This document shows positions 52,468 through 61,490 of a stretch of DNA of 64,000 nucleotides, piece after piece. The notes under the pieces are model-generated. The model did not search any database. It saw only the letters and a list, made by a program, of their open reading frames with translations, and was not told the DNA's origin. This DNA is from Croceivirga sp. (GTDB lineage: Bacteria > Bacteroidota > Bacteroidia > Flavobacteriales > Flavobacteriaceae), in NCBI GenBank assembly GCA_028284665.1, contig JANQRG010000018.1, forward strand, positions 1-64,000. The letters run 5' to 3'. The stretch's first letter is position 1. The number at the start of each line of letters is the position of its first letter. Made by a program: the position numbers and the translations under genes.

Positions 52468-52494
52468 TATTTTTGCCGGCTTCAAAACGAAGCC
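52468..52494 (+). promoter_or_regulatory. -7 box and start-codon hairpin of the third SulP gene
   Basis: TATTTTTG (52468-52475) is an exact -7 box, with a poor -33 (TTTC, 22-bp spacer). A hairpin GGCTTC-AAAAC-GAAGCC (52478-52494) abuts the ATG at 52495. Transcription from this box starts inside the hairpin, whereas read-through from the dioxygenase would carry it whole, so the hairpin could reduce translation of read-through RNA only. Confidence 0.45.
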
Positions 52495-54024
52495 ATGCGG
52501 AAATACCTGAACCTTTTTGATTTTTCCCAAAAAGTAAACTATAAGAATGAAGTGCTTTCCGGAATTACAGTTGCCCTGGCACTTGTTCCGGAAGCTATTG
52601 CCTTTGCATTTATTGCGGGGCTTTCCCCACTTACAGGCTTGTATGCAGCTTTTGTAATGGGCTTGGTGACTTCCATCCTGGGAGGCCGTCCCGGAATGAT
52701 ATCAGGAGCCACAGGAGCGGTGGCGATAGTTATTGTTTCCCTGGCCAAAGATCATGGTGTGGAATATGTCTTTGCTACCGTAATTCTGGCAGGAGTATTA
52801 CAGTTGGTAGCGGGCTTTCTCCGTTTGGGGAAATTTATGCGATTAGTGCCCCATCCGGTGATTTTTGGGTTTGTGAATGGGTTAGCCATCATCATTTTCA
52901 TGTCGCAATTGGTGCAGTTTCAGACTCCTGACGGGGAATGGTTATCCGGGAACGCCTTAGTTGTTTTTGGAGGACTAGTCCTATTAACGATTTTGATCAT
53001 ATGGGGATTACCTAAACTTACCAAAGTCGTACCGGGCTCATTGATGGCAATTCTTTTGGTTTTCGGTCTGGTGGCACTTTTTGGATGGGAGACAAGAACC
53101 ATAGGGGATATCGCTTCTATTAAAGGAGGTTTTCCTCCCTTCCATATTCCTGAGGTCCCTTTTTCTTTTGAAACCTTGACCATCATATTTCCCTATGCTG
53201 CTGTTGTAGCGGGAGTCGGGTTGATAGAAAGCCTGCTTACGCTCAATATTGTTGATGAAATTACGGAAACCAGGGGGAGAGGAAATAAAGAAGCTGTTGC
53301 CCAAGGTGCTGCCAATATGATTTCAGGGCTCTTTTCAGGAATGGGTGGATGCGCCATGATTGGTCAGAGTTTGATCAATATCTCCAATGGTGCCAGAGCC
53401 CGTTTATCGGGAATTGTGGCTTCTGTTATGTTGCTATGCTTTATAATGTTTGGTTCTGAATTGATAGAACAAGTGCCGATGGCCGCTTTGACCGGATTGA
53501 TGATCATGGTAGCGCTTGGAACTTTTGAATGGGCGAGTCTTCGCACCTTTAAACGCATGCCCAAATCCGATGTGTTGGTCATGGTACTGGTAACCCTGGT
53601 CACTGTTTTTTTGCATAATCTGGCACTGGCTGTTTTGGTGGGGGTTATCATTTCTGCCCTGGTTTTTGCCTGGGACAACGCTTTAAGGATAAGGGCAAGA
53701 AAGAATATTGACGAAAATGGTGTTAAACACTATGAGATCTACGGCCCGTTGTTTTTTGGTAGCACCACCTTATTTGCTGAAAAATTTGACGTTTTAAATG
53801 ACCCTAATGAGGTAGTCATCGATTTTCAGGAGAGCCGGATCGTAGATATGTCTGCCATTGAGGCGGTGAACAAGATTACAGAACGTTACCAAAAAGTAGG
53901 CAAACAGGTGCATTTAAAGCATTTGAGCCGGGACTGCAGAAAACTACTTAAGAATGCAGATGATATCATTGAGGTAAATGTGCTGGAAGACCCTACCTAT
54001 AAGGTAGTTGTGGACAAGATTTAG
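52495..54024 (+). CDS. SulP family anion transporter with STAS domain
   Basis: A 509-aa SulP permease: NEVLSGITVALALVPEAIAF, then GLVTSILGGRPGMISGATGA and AQGAANMISGLFSGMGGCAM in the membrane part, and a C-terminal STAS domain (about 415-505: VVIDFQESRIVDMSAIEAVN). It is a third, separate SulP in this window, lying away from carbonic anhydrase, so sulfate or another anion is as likely as bicarbonate. Confidence 0.88.
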   Translation: MRKYLNLFDFSQKVNYKNEVLSGITVALALVPEAIAFAFIAGLSPLTGLYAAFVMGLVTSILGGRPGMISGATGAVAIVIVSLAKDHGVEYVFATVILAGVLQLVAGFLRLGKFMRLVPHPVIFGFVNGLAIIIFMSQLVQFQTPDGEWLSGNALVVFGGLVLLTILIIWGLPKLTKVVPGSLMAILLVFGLVALFGWETRTIGDIASIKGGFPPFHIPEVPFSFETLTIIFPYAAVVAGVGLIESLLTLNIVDEITETRGRGNKEAVAQGAANMISGLFSGMGGCAMIGQSLINISNGARARLSGIVASVMLLCFIMFGSELIEQVPMAALTGLMIMVALGTFEWASLRTFKRMPKSDVLVMVLVTLVTVFLHNLALAVLVGVIISALVFAWDNALRIRARKNIDENGVKHYEIYGPLFFGSTTLFAEKFDVLNDPNEVVIDFQESRIVDMSAIEAVNKITERYQKVGKQVHLKHLSRDCRKLLKNADDIIEVNVLEDPTYKVVVDKI

Positions 54025-54029
54025 TATTC

Positions 54030-54758
54030 CTATTCCCTAAGACTCCAGACTTCGTAAATAGGTTGTCCCTTACTGCTTAGTCCTGAATGGTGCCAGTCTC
54101 CCTCCTTCAGAGCAAAGTCAAATTCCAATGTAGCCCCAACGCGAGAATCATCTCTGGAAAAGAATTCGATGTTTTCGGTATATTTTCCATCGGTAGCCGT
54201 GTAGGTACCACCACCGGAACCCATAAATTCTTTGGTTTCGGTGTTATAGGCTATCCATTGAAAGCGGGTACCGGAGAGGATCTTCATGGTTTTTCGCGGC
54301 CCGGAAGTATCGCGCTTTCGTAATTCCCCGTTCCGTTTTCTACCGGAAATTAGCCAGGCTCCGGACAACGCACCCATACCATCATCAATGCGTTTCCAGA
54401 CCATATCTTCCCCTTTAACGCGAAGTTCATCCGCCGTTAGCGTTATTTCAAAACTGACGCTGGTTCCCACACGTTGCGGGGTCTTGGTGTCAAATTCCAC
54501 GGTTTCCGTAATTTGATTGCCCTGCAGGTCCCAGCTACCACCGTTGGTGTTTACAAAAGCTCCATCTTCCGCAGCATAAAAAGTACTCACCTGATGGGTT
54601 TCCGAAAAGATCAGTACGTTGCGAAGTTGCTTGCCGTTTTCTACCATACTTGTTTCCCAGGCGCCAATAAGACTTTGCCCAAAGGTACTCATGTAGCATA
54701 GGGAACAGATGATAAGTGCGTAATTTCTCATTTGTTTAGCCGTATTATTTGTTTTCAT
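54030..54758 (-). CDS. Secreted protein with two lipocalin-like repeats
   Basis: A 242-aa exported protein (signal about 10-28, ending STFGQ). The mature part is two copies of a beta-barrel-like domain: the first (about 30-128, GAWETSMVENGKQL to ELRVKGEDMVWKR) and the second (about 132-240, GAWLISGRKRNGEL to YEVWSLRE). They align in order, with GAW openings and a GG(S/T)(W/Y) segment in each (NTNGGSWDL, GSGGGTYTA). A start at 54731 is possible. It overlaps the NTF2-like gene by 1 nt. Confidence 0.72.
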   Translation of the reverse strand: MKTNNTAKQMRNYALIICSLCYMSTFGQSLIGAWETSMVENGKQLRNVLIFSETHQVSTFYAAEDGAFVNTNGGSWDLQGNQITETVEFDTKTPQRVGTSVSFEITLTADELRVKGEDMVWKRIDDGMGALSGAWLISGRKRNGELRKRDTSGPRKTMKILSGTRFQWIAYNTETKEFMGSGGGTYTATDGKYTENIEFFSRDDSRVGATLEFDFALKEGDWHHSGLSSKGQPIYEVWSLRE

Positions 54759-55135
54759 CAGTACATCGTGTTTGGATTTGCAGCCTGCTTAGGGATTTGT
54801 TGAATAGCATCCCAATGTTCACAGATCTTGCCTTCAGCATCAAATCTAAAGAAATCCATAGTGACGTACTCATCATCACCCGGCCAGGTTTGATGTGTAT
54901 GTAAGGCAACCAGGTTGTCCTGGGCAATGCAACGTACAAATTCAATGGATTTTTTAGGATATTCATGTTGCATGCGTTCAAAATAAGTGATAAAGCCTTC
55001 GGGACCATCAGCTACATCGGGGTTGTGTTGTATGTATTCTTTACCCACATACAACTCAACCGCTCTTTTGGGGTTTCCTTCATAGGCCATTTTATAAAAG
55101 GCAATGGCGTTATTCTTGTTCGCTTCCAGATTCAT
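54758..55135 (-). CDS. NTF2-like / SnoaL family protein (ester cyclase-like)
   Basis: A 125-aa single-domain NTF2-like fold with the segments NAIAFYKMAYEGNPKRAVEL, YIQHNPDVADGPEGFITYF and VALHTHQTWPGDDEYVTMDF. Such proteins act on small polycyclic or lactone compounds or only bind them. It is cytosolic and coupled to the lipocalin-like gene by a 1-nt overlap. Confidence 0.85.
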   Translation of the reverse strand: MNLEANKNNAIAFYKMAYEGNPKRAVELYVGKEYIQHNPDVADGPEGFITYFERMQHEYPKKSIEFVRCIAQDNLVALHTHQTWPGDDEYVTMDFFRFDAEGKICEHWDAIQQIPKQAANPNTMY

Positions 55136-55203
55136 AATAAACAGAAAATGCTATTATCAAGTTCATAGGATAACAGCATTTCAAAGATCAGTGTATAAAC
55201 GTA

Positions 55204-55683
55204 TTATAAGGTACGTAAGTACTCCGCCAACTCCCTGGCCTGTTCTTCAGTAAGGTTCTGATTGAGCATGATTGCGTTGTTGTATTCCTTTAGCAAGGCC
55301 TTGGCAATCGGGTCTTCCTTAAGCATGCCATCCGGGTTGAGGATCATGTTCATGACCCATTCCGGGCTTCGACGTTCGTACACTCCTTTCATAGCGGGTC
55401 CTATCATGCGTTGATCCACCATATGGCAGGCCACACAGATAGTATTAAACTGTGCTTCACCGCGGGCAGCCATTTCCGTATCGATCTCCTCCGGGAAGGT
55501 CAATTCCGTAATAGGGCCTATCCCTTTATTGTCCAAATCTACCGGAACACCTTCACTGGCCGCTTCTTTTTTTTCTTCCTTTTTGGTCCGACTTACCTCA
55601 AAACCGTCCTTTTTTTCTTCTTTTTTTCCGCCACAGCTGGCTATAAAAGCACCCAGGGCCACCAGCAGGAGTAGTTTTTTCAT
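55204..55683 (-). CDS. Cytochrome c lipoprotein
   Basis: A 159-aa lipoprotein (signal to about 15, lipobox ending in IASC) with a Lys/Glu-rich linker and one c-type haem site CVACHMVDQ (about residue 95). A methionine in GPAMKGVYERRSPEWVM is a candidate axial ligand. It probably carries electrons in the periplasm or at the outer leaflet. The ATG at 55683 puts the signal first; a longer frame to 55728 adds 15 residues. Confidence 0.88.
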   Translation of the reverse strand: MKKLLLLVALGAFIASCGGKKEEKKDGFEVSRTKKEEKKEAASEGVPVDLDNKGIGPITELTFPEEIDTEMAARGEAQFNTICVACHMVDQRMIGPAMKGVYERRSPEWVMNMILNPDGMLKEDPIAKALLKEYNNAIMLNQNLTEEQARELAEYLRTL

Positions 55684-55749
55684 CTGTTGGGAATTGATTC
55701 TATTTGTTAGTGCCACTAAGATAGGCAATTCTTGACAGGGAAAACTGAA

Positions 55750-57972
55750 TTAGAAGCTTATCGCCAGATTTAGAAAATAGGTGCGTCCAAAGCCATACCA
55801 ATATTTGGGGGCAAAGGAAGGGTTATCCCTTAAGCTGTCTTGTTGCAACTGTCCAAAGTTCCCGTTGCGACTCTGTTCAAATCCACCGGTGCGAAAGACC
55901 TGGTCAAACACATTGTTGATGCTTACAAATAGGCTAATGTATTTCCCGTCCAGTAGCCAGGATTTGCCACCAACTACATTTAGCAAATAAAAGTCATCCA
56001 TTGGGGTTTGGCGAAGTAAAGCAGCCACGTTTTCCGGAGTGGCTTCGGGAAAGGGCTGCCCTGTATCGGGATTTAGGACAAAACTTGGGGTTCGGGTAAT
56101 CGTTGAAATACTACTATAGCTATCGGCTAAATAATTCACGGTAGCACCCACCCACCAGTAGTCCGGATCGCGATATTCGAGCCCAAGGGCAATGGCGGTT
56201 TGTGGTCCCTGGGCAAGCTTTAGCTCTTTAATAGTAGCGGTTCCCAGATCAAGATTGCCTTCAGGTGCGATCAGGTCTTCTTCTGCCCCGGCAGTATCAA
56301 AATTTATCGTTACATTGGGGTTACTGGCATAGACATATTTGGCAACGGTTCCAGCCAGGGATACCTTTACCTGAGGAGACGCCTGGTATTCCAACCCCAA
56401 TTCGATACCCATATGCAGCTTGTCGAGATCGGTTAGAACCTCCTGTACAAAGTCGGAACCGACCCCGGCGTCCACAAAAAAGAAATTGACATCTGTAGTG
56501 TTCCGAAACCGGGTATAAAAACCGGTCAGTCTACCTGTGATGTCCGGGTGTCGGAGCAGATAATTAACATCTACAGTGTTAACCGTCTCCGATTGCAGAT
56601 TGGGCACTATTTCATTGTTTTCCCTGGGATTGATGAAGACATTTTGTAGGGTAGGAGCACGCTGAAGTAGTGCTGCTGAAGTAGTGATCCAATGCCTTCC
56701 CGTAACCCGGTAGGACATCCCTGCCTTTACCCCGTAGTTGGAAAACCGGAGTTGTTCACTTTCTCCAAATGAACTTTCCAAAAATCGTTCGTTTTGATAG
56801 CGCCCCACACGCTGATAGGACGTACTTGAGACCGTAGCTGAAGCGAAACCACTCCAGGCGCTGCTGGTCATTTTAAGCTGTGCGAAGCTATTCCATTCGG
56901 AGGCGTTTATATCGTAGTTATAGCTAAATTGTGCGCCTTCTGTTTTGTTCAGAACGCCATTAAGATCATTTTGGGTGGCGGAAAAAGGATCCACATCTTC
57001 ATGGAATTCTGCCCCAAGCAGATCAACAATTTGGGCGTAATTCATGGAAGTAAGGGAACGATAACTTGCTCCAAAATCAATGACAAGATTGGGAGTAAGG
57101 GAGATATTTGCGATACTGGTAACTGAGAGTTGAGCATCTTTGATACTATCGTCATATAAGACGTAGGCGGCTTTACCCAGGTTTTCAGGACTGGTGTTGG
57201 CGGTATATAACTGCTCCCAGTTGAGTTGTGGATTTTCTAAAAAGCCATTCCTTGCCAAAGCGGCATTAGTAAAATCTGCGCCTACGGGATTGTTGATGTA
57301 AAAACTGGGGAGGTATCTAAAATTGGTGGGATCCGGATTTGGCGCATTATAATACCCAAGACGACTACGAGCATGGATTCCGGTTTGGTAGGCCACCCCG
57401 GTAGTAAGCTGGAAATGATTAGAGGAGTAGTAATGATTGAACATAAAAATGGGCTCAAAAATATCCCGCTCCCTCGCATTTCTGATTCTACCATCTTGTA
57501 ATCCCCAATGGGGATTGTACCTGGCTCCTGCTAATTCAAAAACCTCTTCCGTAAAGGCCGAGGAACGACCCCTTCGATTCTTTGCCAGAATTGCTGTGGC
57601 GGCGATCGTGTTTCTTTGATTGAACTGGTATTCCAGGGCGCCAAAGAACGAATACGCATCATAAAGTGTCCCTGAGATATAGCCTTCCCTGGCCCAGCGT
57701 CGGGAAGCGGAAAAGGTGTAGGCGAGGTTATTTCTGGCTGTTCCAGAGGTATAGGTGGCCATAATCCTACCAGTATAGGTGCGGTTGGAAAAGGAAGAAG
57801 ACACGCGTACCCCCGGACGCAGGGATGAAGGTCGCATGGTTATATTCGTATTCCCCAGGATGCCCCCGAAAGTAAATCGGGAGAACTCGAGGGCATTGGA
57901 GAATACCTGATTTCGGATAACGTCATTGAGGCCGCCCCAGTTCTTAGTATTTACTGCGTTTAAATGAAATCT
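55750..57972 (-). pseudogene. TonB-dependent receptor, 5' part missing (cut by a mobile element)
   Basis: The frame from 57972 to 55750 codes for about 740 residues of an outer-membrane beta-barrel and ends in the aromatic C-terminus YFLNLAISF. The first ATG in the frame is at 57837, but homologous coding continues upstream (NAVNTKNWGGLNDVIRNQVF) to about 57960, then ends at TAA 57975-57973. The signal peptide and plug domain, normally about 200 residues, are absent. Divergent mobile-element sequence starts there, so the gene was broken by insertion. The rest should be on the far side of the element, outside the window. Confidence 0.85.
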
Positions 57973-57999
57973 TTATATTTTTACTACAAATAGCTTGGG

Positions 58000-59667
58000 A
58001 TGTTAGCGATATATCTTAGAAAGTCAAGGGAACGAAAAAACGAAAAGTCCTTAAAAGAACAACGTTTGTTGGGCATTGAGTTCGCCCAGTCCAACAATAT
58101 GGAGTACCATCTATATGATGAGGGGATAGTAAGTGGCACTGGATCAAAAGAACGACCTGAATTTAATAAACTTATCGCCGATATTGAAAATGGCAAGGTA
58201 ACAGGGCTTTTTGTCTGGGAAACCTCGAGGCTTGCAAGGGATGAAGGCGCATGGAACGAATTAGCCAAATTATTGAGAAGCAAGGGCATATTGCTTTACG
58301 ATAATGGGGTTGAGGTTGATTTCAATGAGGAGAATAACTTCTTGTTCTATACCATCAAGAGTGGTATGGATGCACACTTTGCAAGGGTAACGGCCAAGAA
58401 GATAAAGACTGTTCTAAATCGGAATGCCAGAGAAGGAAAAGTGAACGGACTACAAGCATATGGCTACTATTTGGACGACAACGGGAGACCTCAACTTGAT
58501 GAAGAACAGGCTGAGGTGGTCAAAAAGATATTTGATCTGTACATCGAGGGCAAAGGTCATTATGCAATAGCAGATTATCTAAACGCACAAGGTTTTGGTA
58601 AAAGAAAAAGAAAGACCAAAAAGAAAGAAGAAAAATGGAGCTATGCCACAGTTAGGAGTATGCTGTTAAATGAAACCTATACTGGTAAGGGCAAATACAA
58701 TGATATTGAGGTCAAATATCCTGTAATCATCGAAAAGAAGGTGTTTGATAAGGCCATGAGTATTAGGAAAGGGAAGGGAAGACTAGGCAAACGAACCAGT
58801 AAAGTAATGCTATCCAATGCCATTATTTGTGGAAAATGCGGAGAACGATATGGCCCCGAAATCAGAAAGGACAAACAGTATTACAGTTGCAGTTCCCGAT
58901 ACCTTTCTCGATACCTTGACGATAGAGAAAGATGTGGCAATGGTCAGATTCGGGGCGAGTATCTTGATACCATCATTTTTGTGGGTGTATTGCTAAACAA
59001 GATTTATAAAAAAGTGGCCGAGGAATTTAAACAGGGTGGAAATTCCGAATTGAAAAATGAACTTAAAAACAAAAAAAAGTACATCGAAGGGAATATAAGC
59101 GAACTACACGAACGGCAAAAACGAAACTATGCGGCCTATACCAAAGGCATTGCATCCTTGGAACTTTTTGATGAGCAGCAAAAGGAAATAGAAAAGGGTA
59201 TTTCAAAAAATGAGGATGAACTGGAAGCTGTGAAGGAACATCTTGATAAAATCAATCAAAGTGAAAGGCTGTTAGTGGATATTGATAAAGACTTGGGGCA
59301 AAGCAAGTTTATAAACAGGAAACTTAACCTATTGGAAAACAAGAAGGCCATTTCAAAAATTCCTTTGGAAGAGAAAAAGAAGATGGTCGATAAGTATATC
59401 AAAAGTATTACAGTGATCAGCAAACAGCACAGTAATATACCCATTAGTGCTGAGGTAGAATTTAAACTTCCCATATCACCCGTACATATCAAAATCGAAA
59501 GTCGTTACTACTGCTACCAAATAGATGGGGTGGATTATATTTCAAGAGATCTTGGTAAATACCCTAAGAACGTAGTGAACAGGATAAGAAGGGAAGGGCA
59601 TTTTTTACAGGGTTATCCAAACTTTAAAGAGGCCCATGATGACCTTTTCATAAACTTTGTCCAATAG
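58000..59667 (+). CDS. Large serine recombinase (site-specific integrase)
   Basis: A 555-aa integrase of the large serine family. The catalytic serine is Ser9 in AIYLRKSRERKNEKS, and the arginine cluster VWETSRLARDEGAW is about residue 72-85. The resolvase domain (1-150), recombinase domain (about 155-260, LQAYGYYLDD to SYATVRSMLLNETYTG), zinc ribbon (CGKCGERY ... CSSRYL ... RCGNGQ, about 275-322) and a coiled coil (about 350-420) are in the usual order. It would integrate and excise the element. A plausible -7 box (57976-57983) lies between the junction and its ATG. Confidence 0.93.
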   Translation: MLAIYLRKSRERKNEKSLKEQRLLGIEFAQSNNMEYHLYDEGIVSGTGSKERPEFNKLIADIENGKVTGLFVWETSRLARDEGAWNELAKLLRSKGILLYDNGVEVDFNEENNFLFYTIKSGMDAHFARVTAKKIKTVLNRNAREGKVNGLQAYGYYLDDNGRPQLDEEQAEVVKKIFDLYIEGKGHYAIADYLNAQGFGKRKRKTKKKEEKWSYATVRSMLLNETYTGKGKYNDIEVKYPVIIEKKVFDKAMSIRKGKGRLGKRTSKVMLSNAIICGKCGERYGPEIRKDKQYYSCSSRYLSRYLDDRERCGNGQIRGEYLDTIIFVGVLLNKIYKKVAEEFKQGGNSELKNELKNKKKYIEGNISELHERQKRNYAAYTKGIASLELFDEQQKEIEKGISKNEDELEAVKEHLDKINQSERLLVDIDKDLGQSKFINRKLNLLENKKAISKIPLEEKKKMVDKYIKSITVISKQHSNIPISAEVEFKLPISPVHIKIESRYYCYQIDGVDYISRDLGKYPKNVVNRIRREGHFLQGYPNFKEAHDDLFINFVQ

Positions 59668-59720
59668 AAAAAGTTGGCTATAATAATTGTCAATAACTTT
59701 TGTTCTTCCTTTATGTCTAT

Positions 59721-59755
59721 ATTCCATATTTTTGGAATAATTCCAATATTTTGAA
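59721..59755 (+). promoter_or_regulatory. Overlapping palindromes with an embedded -7 box
   Basis: ATTCCA-N6-TGGAAT (59721-59738) is a perfect 6-bp inverted repeat around a TATTTTTG -7 box (59727-59734). TTGGAAT-A-ATTCCAA (59732-59746) is a perfect 7-bp palindrome. A further ATTCCA...TTTGAA copy starts at 59740, 19 bp after the first. It lies before the small-gene cluster and probably binds a regulator that blocks the promoter. Confidence 0.55.
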
Positions 59756-60083
59756 CCCTTACAAAAAATTCCCGTTGTCATCCCAGCTTATCCATATTTG
59801 GTTGGAAGAAAGCGTCATACACGATTTGGGCTACGTCATGGTGACTAACCACGGGGGCAAATTTGCATGGGTGGACGAGGGCAACTACAACGTGAAGCTG
59901 AACGGGTTCACAAAGGGCGTGAACAAATCCAAGCTGGAAACATTGGAGATTTTCAAAAAGCTTATTGCCAAGTATGGCAACTTTGAGCGCAACGGCTATA
60001 AGTACCACCGAATGAAAAAAGGCTGGTACAGAACAAAACTCAGTTATGAAAAACAGTTTGTACAGACAAGAAAGACTTATTGA
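59751..60083 (+). CDS. Uncharacterised small protein of the element
   Basis: About 110 aa if the TTG at 59751 is the start (opening LNPYKKFPLSSQLIHIWLE). A longer frame from TTG 59700 runs through the operator array and is unlikely. The middle (LGYVMVTNHGGKFAWVDEGN) and the basic C-terminus (MKKGWYRTKLSYEKQF) do not match a family I know. It is the first gene after the operator-like array, so it may itself be regulated there or be the regulator. Confidence 0.5.
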   Translation: MNPYKKFPLSSQLIHIWLEESVIHDLGYVMVTNHGGKFAWVDEGNYNVKLNGFTKGVNKSKLETLEIFKKLIAKYGNFERNGYKYHRMKKGWYRTKLSYEKQFVQTRKTY

Positions 60084-60321
60084 AAAGCTACTGAAATTCC
60101 GCTGGAAAAAGCATAGGTTTGACCTTATTAAAGTTGAGGTGTACGATAGGTACGATGGTGATAAATTTGTATGCCGTGTCGAGTGCTTCAAAGGTGGCAG
60201 GGGGATTAAATCTAGAGTTATGAAACATGAATCGTTCTTGGGTGATGACTTTGTTACAGACGCTGAAAATAAGTTAATCAAAATAATAACTTTGGAGCAT
60301 GGAAAACATAAAATCAGTTAG
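60046..60321 (+). CDS. Uncharacterised small basic protein of the element
   Basis: 91 aa, ATG start, overlapping the previous gene by 38 nt. It is basic (LIEKLLKFRWKKHRFDLIK) with a beta-rich second half. No known domain. The overlap with neighbours on both sides is typical of phage or element-type gene packing. Confidence 0.5.
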   Translation: MKNSLYRQERLIEKLLKFRWKKHRFDLIKVEVYDRYDGDKFVCRVECFKGGRGIKSRVMKHESFLGDDFVTDAENKLIKIITLEHGKHKIS

Positions 60322-60493
60322 CATTGACCTATCTACATTGGATGGTATGATGAAAAGCCCGATACTTACATCAATCCTCACAGATTTAAAAAAGTACAGC
60401 GAAAATGGGATTGCTGTTAACGTAACTTTTAATGGTGAAGTGGTGGGAAACTTAAACAGTGTTTTAGAAAAACTTCAAGATTTAGATTCGTAG
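60299..60493 (+). CDS. Uncharacterised 64-aa protein of the element
   Basis: An ATG-initiated frame (MENIKSVSIDLSTLDGMMK) overlapping the previous gene by 23 nt and the convergent gene at 60475 by 19 nt. It is acidic and predicted alpha/beta. No family recognised. Its size and tight coupling would fit an antitoxin or a small regulatory subunit, but that is inference. Confidence 0.45.
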   Translation: MENIKSVSIDLSTLDGMMKSPILTSILTDLKKYSENGIAVNVTFNGEVVGNLNSVLEKLQDLDS

Positions 60494-61110
60494 GAATCTA
60501 TCAATATATTGGCCTCGTATATCTCATTCCTTAGCGAATCATTTTCCCGTTGTAGTTCTTTAACACCTGATTTATCTTCAATTATCTTTACGTCATATGG
60601 TGGTTCAATAGGTTTTGAGCTGGAAGTAACCGACCAGATACCTACTATTGCACTTATCAAGCCGAATGCTCCGCTTAAAATCAAAGCCCATAGAGCAAGC
60701 TTGACCGATTTAGAAGCCAGACCATTGGCAATCTTAGCTGATTCTTTGGCATCTCTGGCAGTTTCCCTAGACTCCTTCAATTCCAAATAGTCTATATATT
60801 GTTTTACTATTGAGCCTTTGATTGATAAAGTGTTATTTTCTAAGTTGTTATAAGTTCTTTGATATGATGGGTCTAACCGATCTGGTTCTCTTAAATATGA
60901 AAGAGAGTTTCGAATTACCTCAGTTTTTGTGTTATCTGTGTCATAGACACTATCAAATGAATCTAGCACCCATTTTATAAAGGCTCTTTCTATGGTATAA
61001 GTAAAATTGATACCCAGTTCATTTTCAACACTCTCTTTTAGTTCCTTATAAGTAAGCCCATCTGGATTGGTATATCCAATCTCCATTGCCTTTATATAAA
61101 TATTGTCCAT
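60475..61110 (-). CDS. Membrane protein with N-terminal helical domain and C-terminal coiled coil
   Basis: A 211-aa protein: an N-terminal soluble helical domain (1-60, YTNPDGLTYKELKESVENEL, possibly winged-helix-like), a helix (about 100-130, ETARDAKESAKIANGLASKS), one TM segment (VKLALWALILSGAFGLISAI, about 136-156) and a C-terminal coiled coil (about 180-208). No known domain. It is followed at 1 bp distance by the gene at 61112 upstream, so both are one operon. Confidence 0.6.
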   Translation of the reverse strand: MDNIYIKAMEIGYTNPDGLTYKELKESVENELGINFTYTIERAFIKWVLDSFDSVYDTDNTKTEVIRNSLSYLREPDRLDPSYQRTYNNLENNTLSIKGSIVKQYIDYLELKESRETARDAKESAKIANGLASKSVKLALWALILSGAFGLISAIVGIWSVTSSSKPIEPPYDVKIIEDKSGVKELQRENDSLRNEIYEANILIDSYESKS

Positions 61111-61111
61111 A

Positions 61112-61354
61112 TCAAACCTTATTTATGTCAATGCTGCCAGCGTACTTATCCAAAACCAATCCCGTTTTAAATTGAGCCTTGCCAACAATTGTATCGTTCG
61201 TTCCGTCTAGTTCCACCTCAACAAAGAAATCGTACAATGCATAAAGAGTGAATTTCTTGTTCAGTTCAATTCGATGGGTCAGAAAAGTTGCGTTTTGCCA
61301 AAGACAATTCCATTGCTCCGCTTCATCTAGCATCATGTATTCGTAAAGACCCAT
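61112..61354 (-). CDS. Small conserved element protein, unknown function
   Basis: An 80-aa protein (MGLYEYMMLDEAEQWNCLWQ) with a beta-rich body (TLYALYDFFVEVELDGTNDT). Small proteins of this look recur in flavobacterial accessory regions, but I cannot name a family. It starts at an ATG and is transcribed before the membrane protein at 60475 with a 1-bp gap. Confidence 0.6.
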   Translation of the reverse strand: MGLYEYMMLDEAEQWNCLWQNATFLTHRIELNKKFTLYALYDFFVEVELDGTNDTIVGKAQFKTGLVLDKYAGSIDINKV

Positions 61355-61490
61355 TCAATAAAAATAGTGCATTGCAGTAATTGTAGAAAAACCTCAGAAT
61401 TTCTAAGGTTTTTCTTTAACGGAAATTTATTAGGAAGATATATCTTTCTCAATCCTCCAATCATTTATTGTACAACCAAAACCAACAAAG

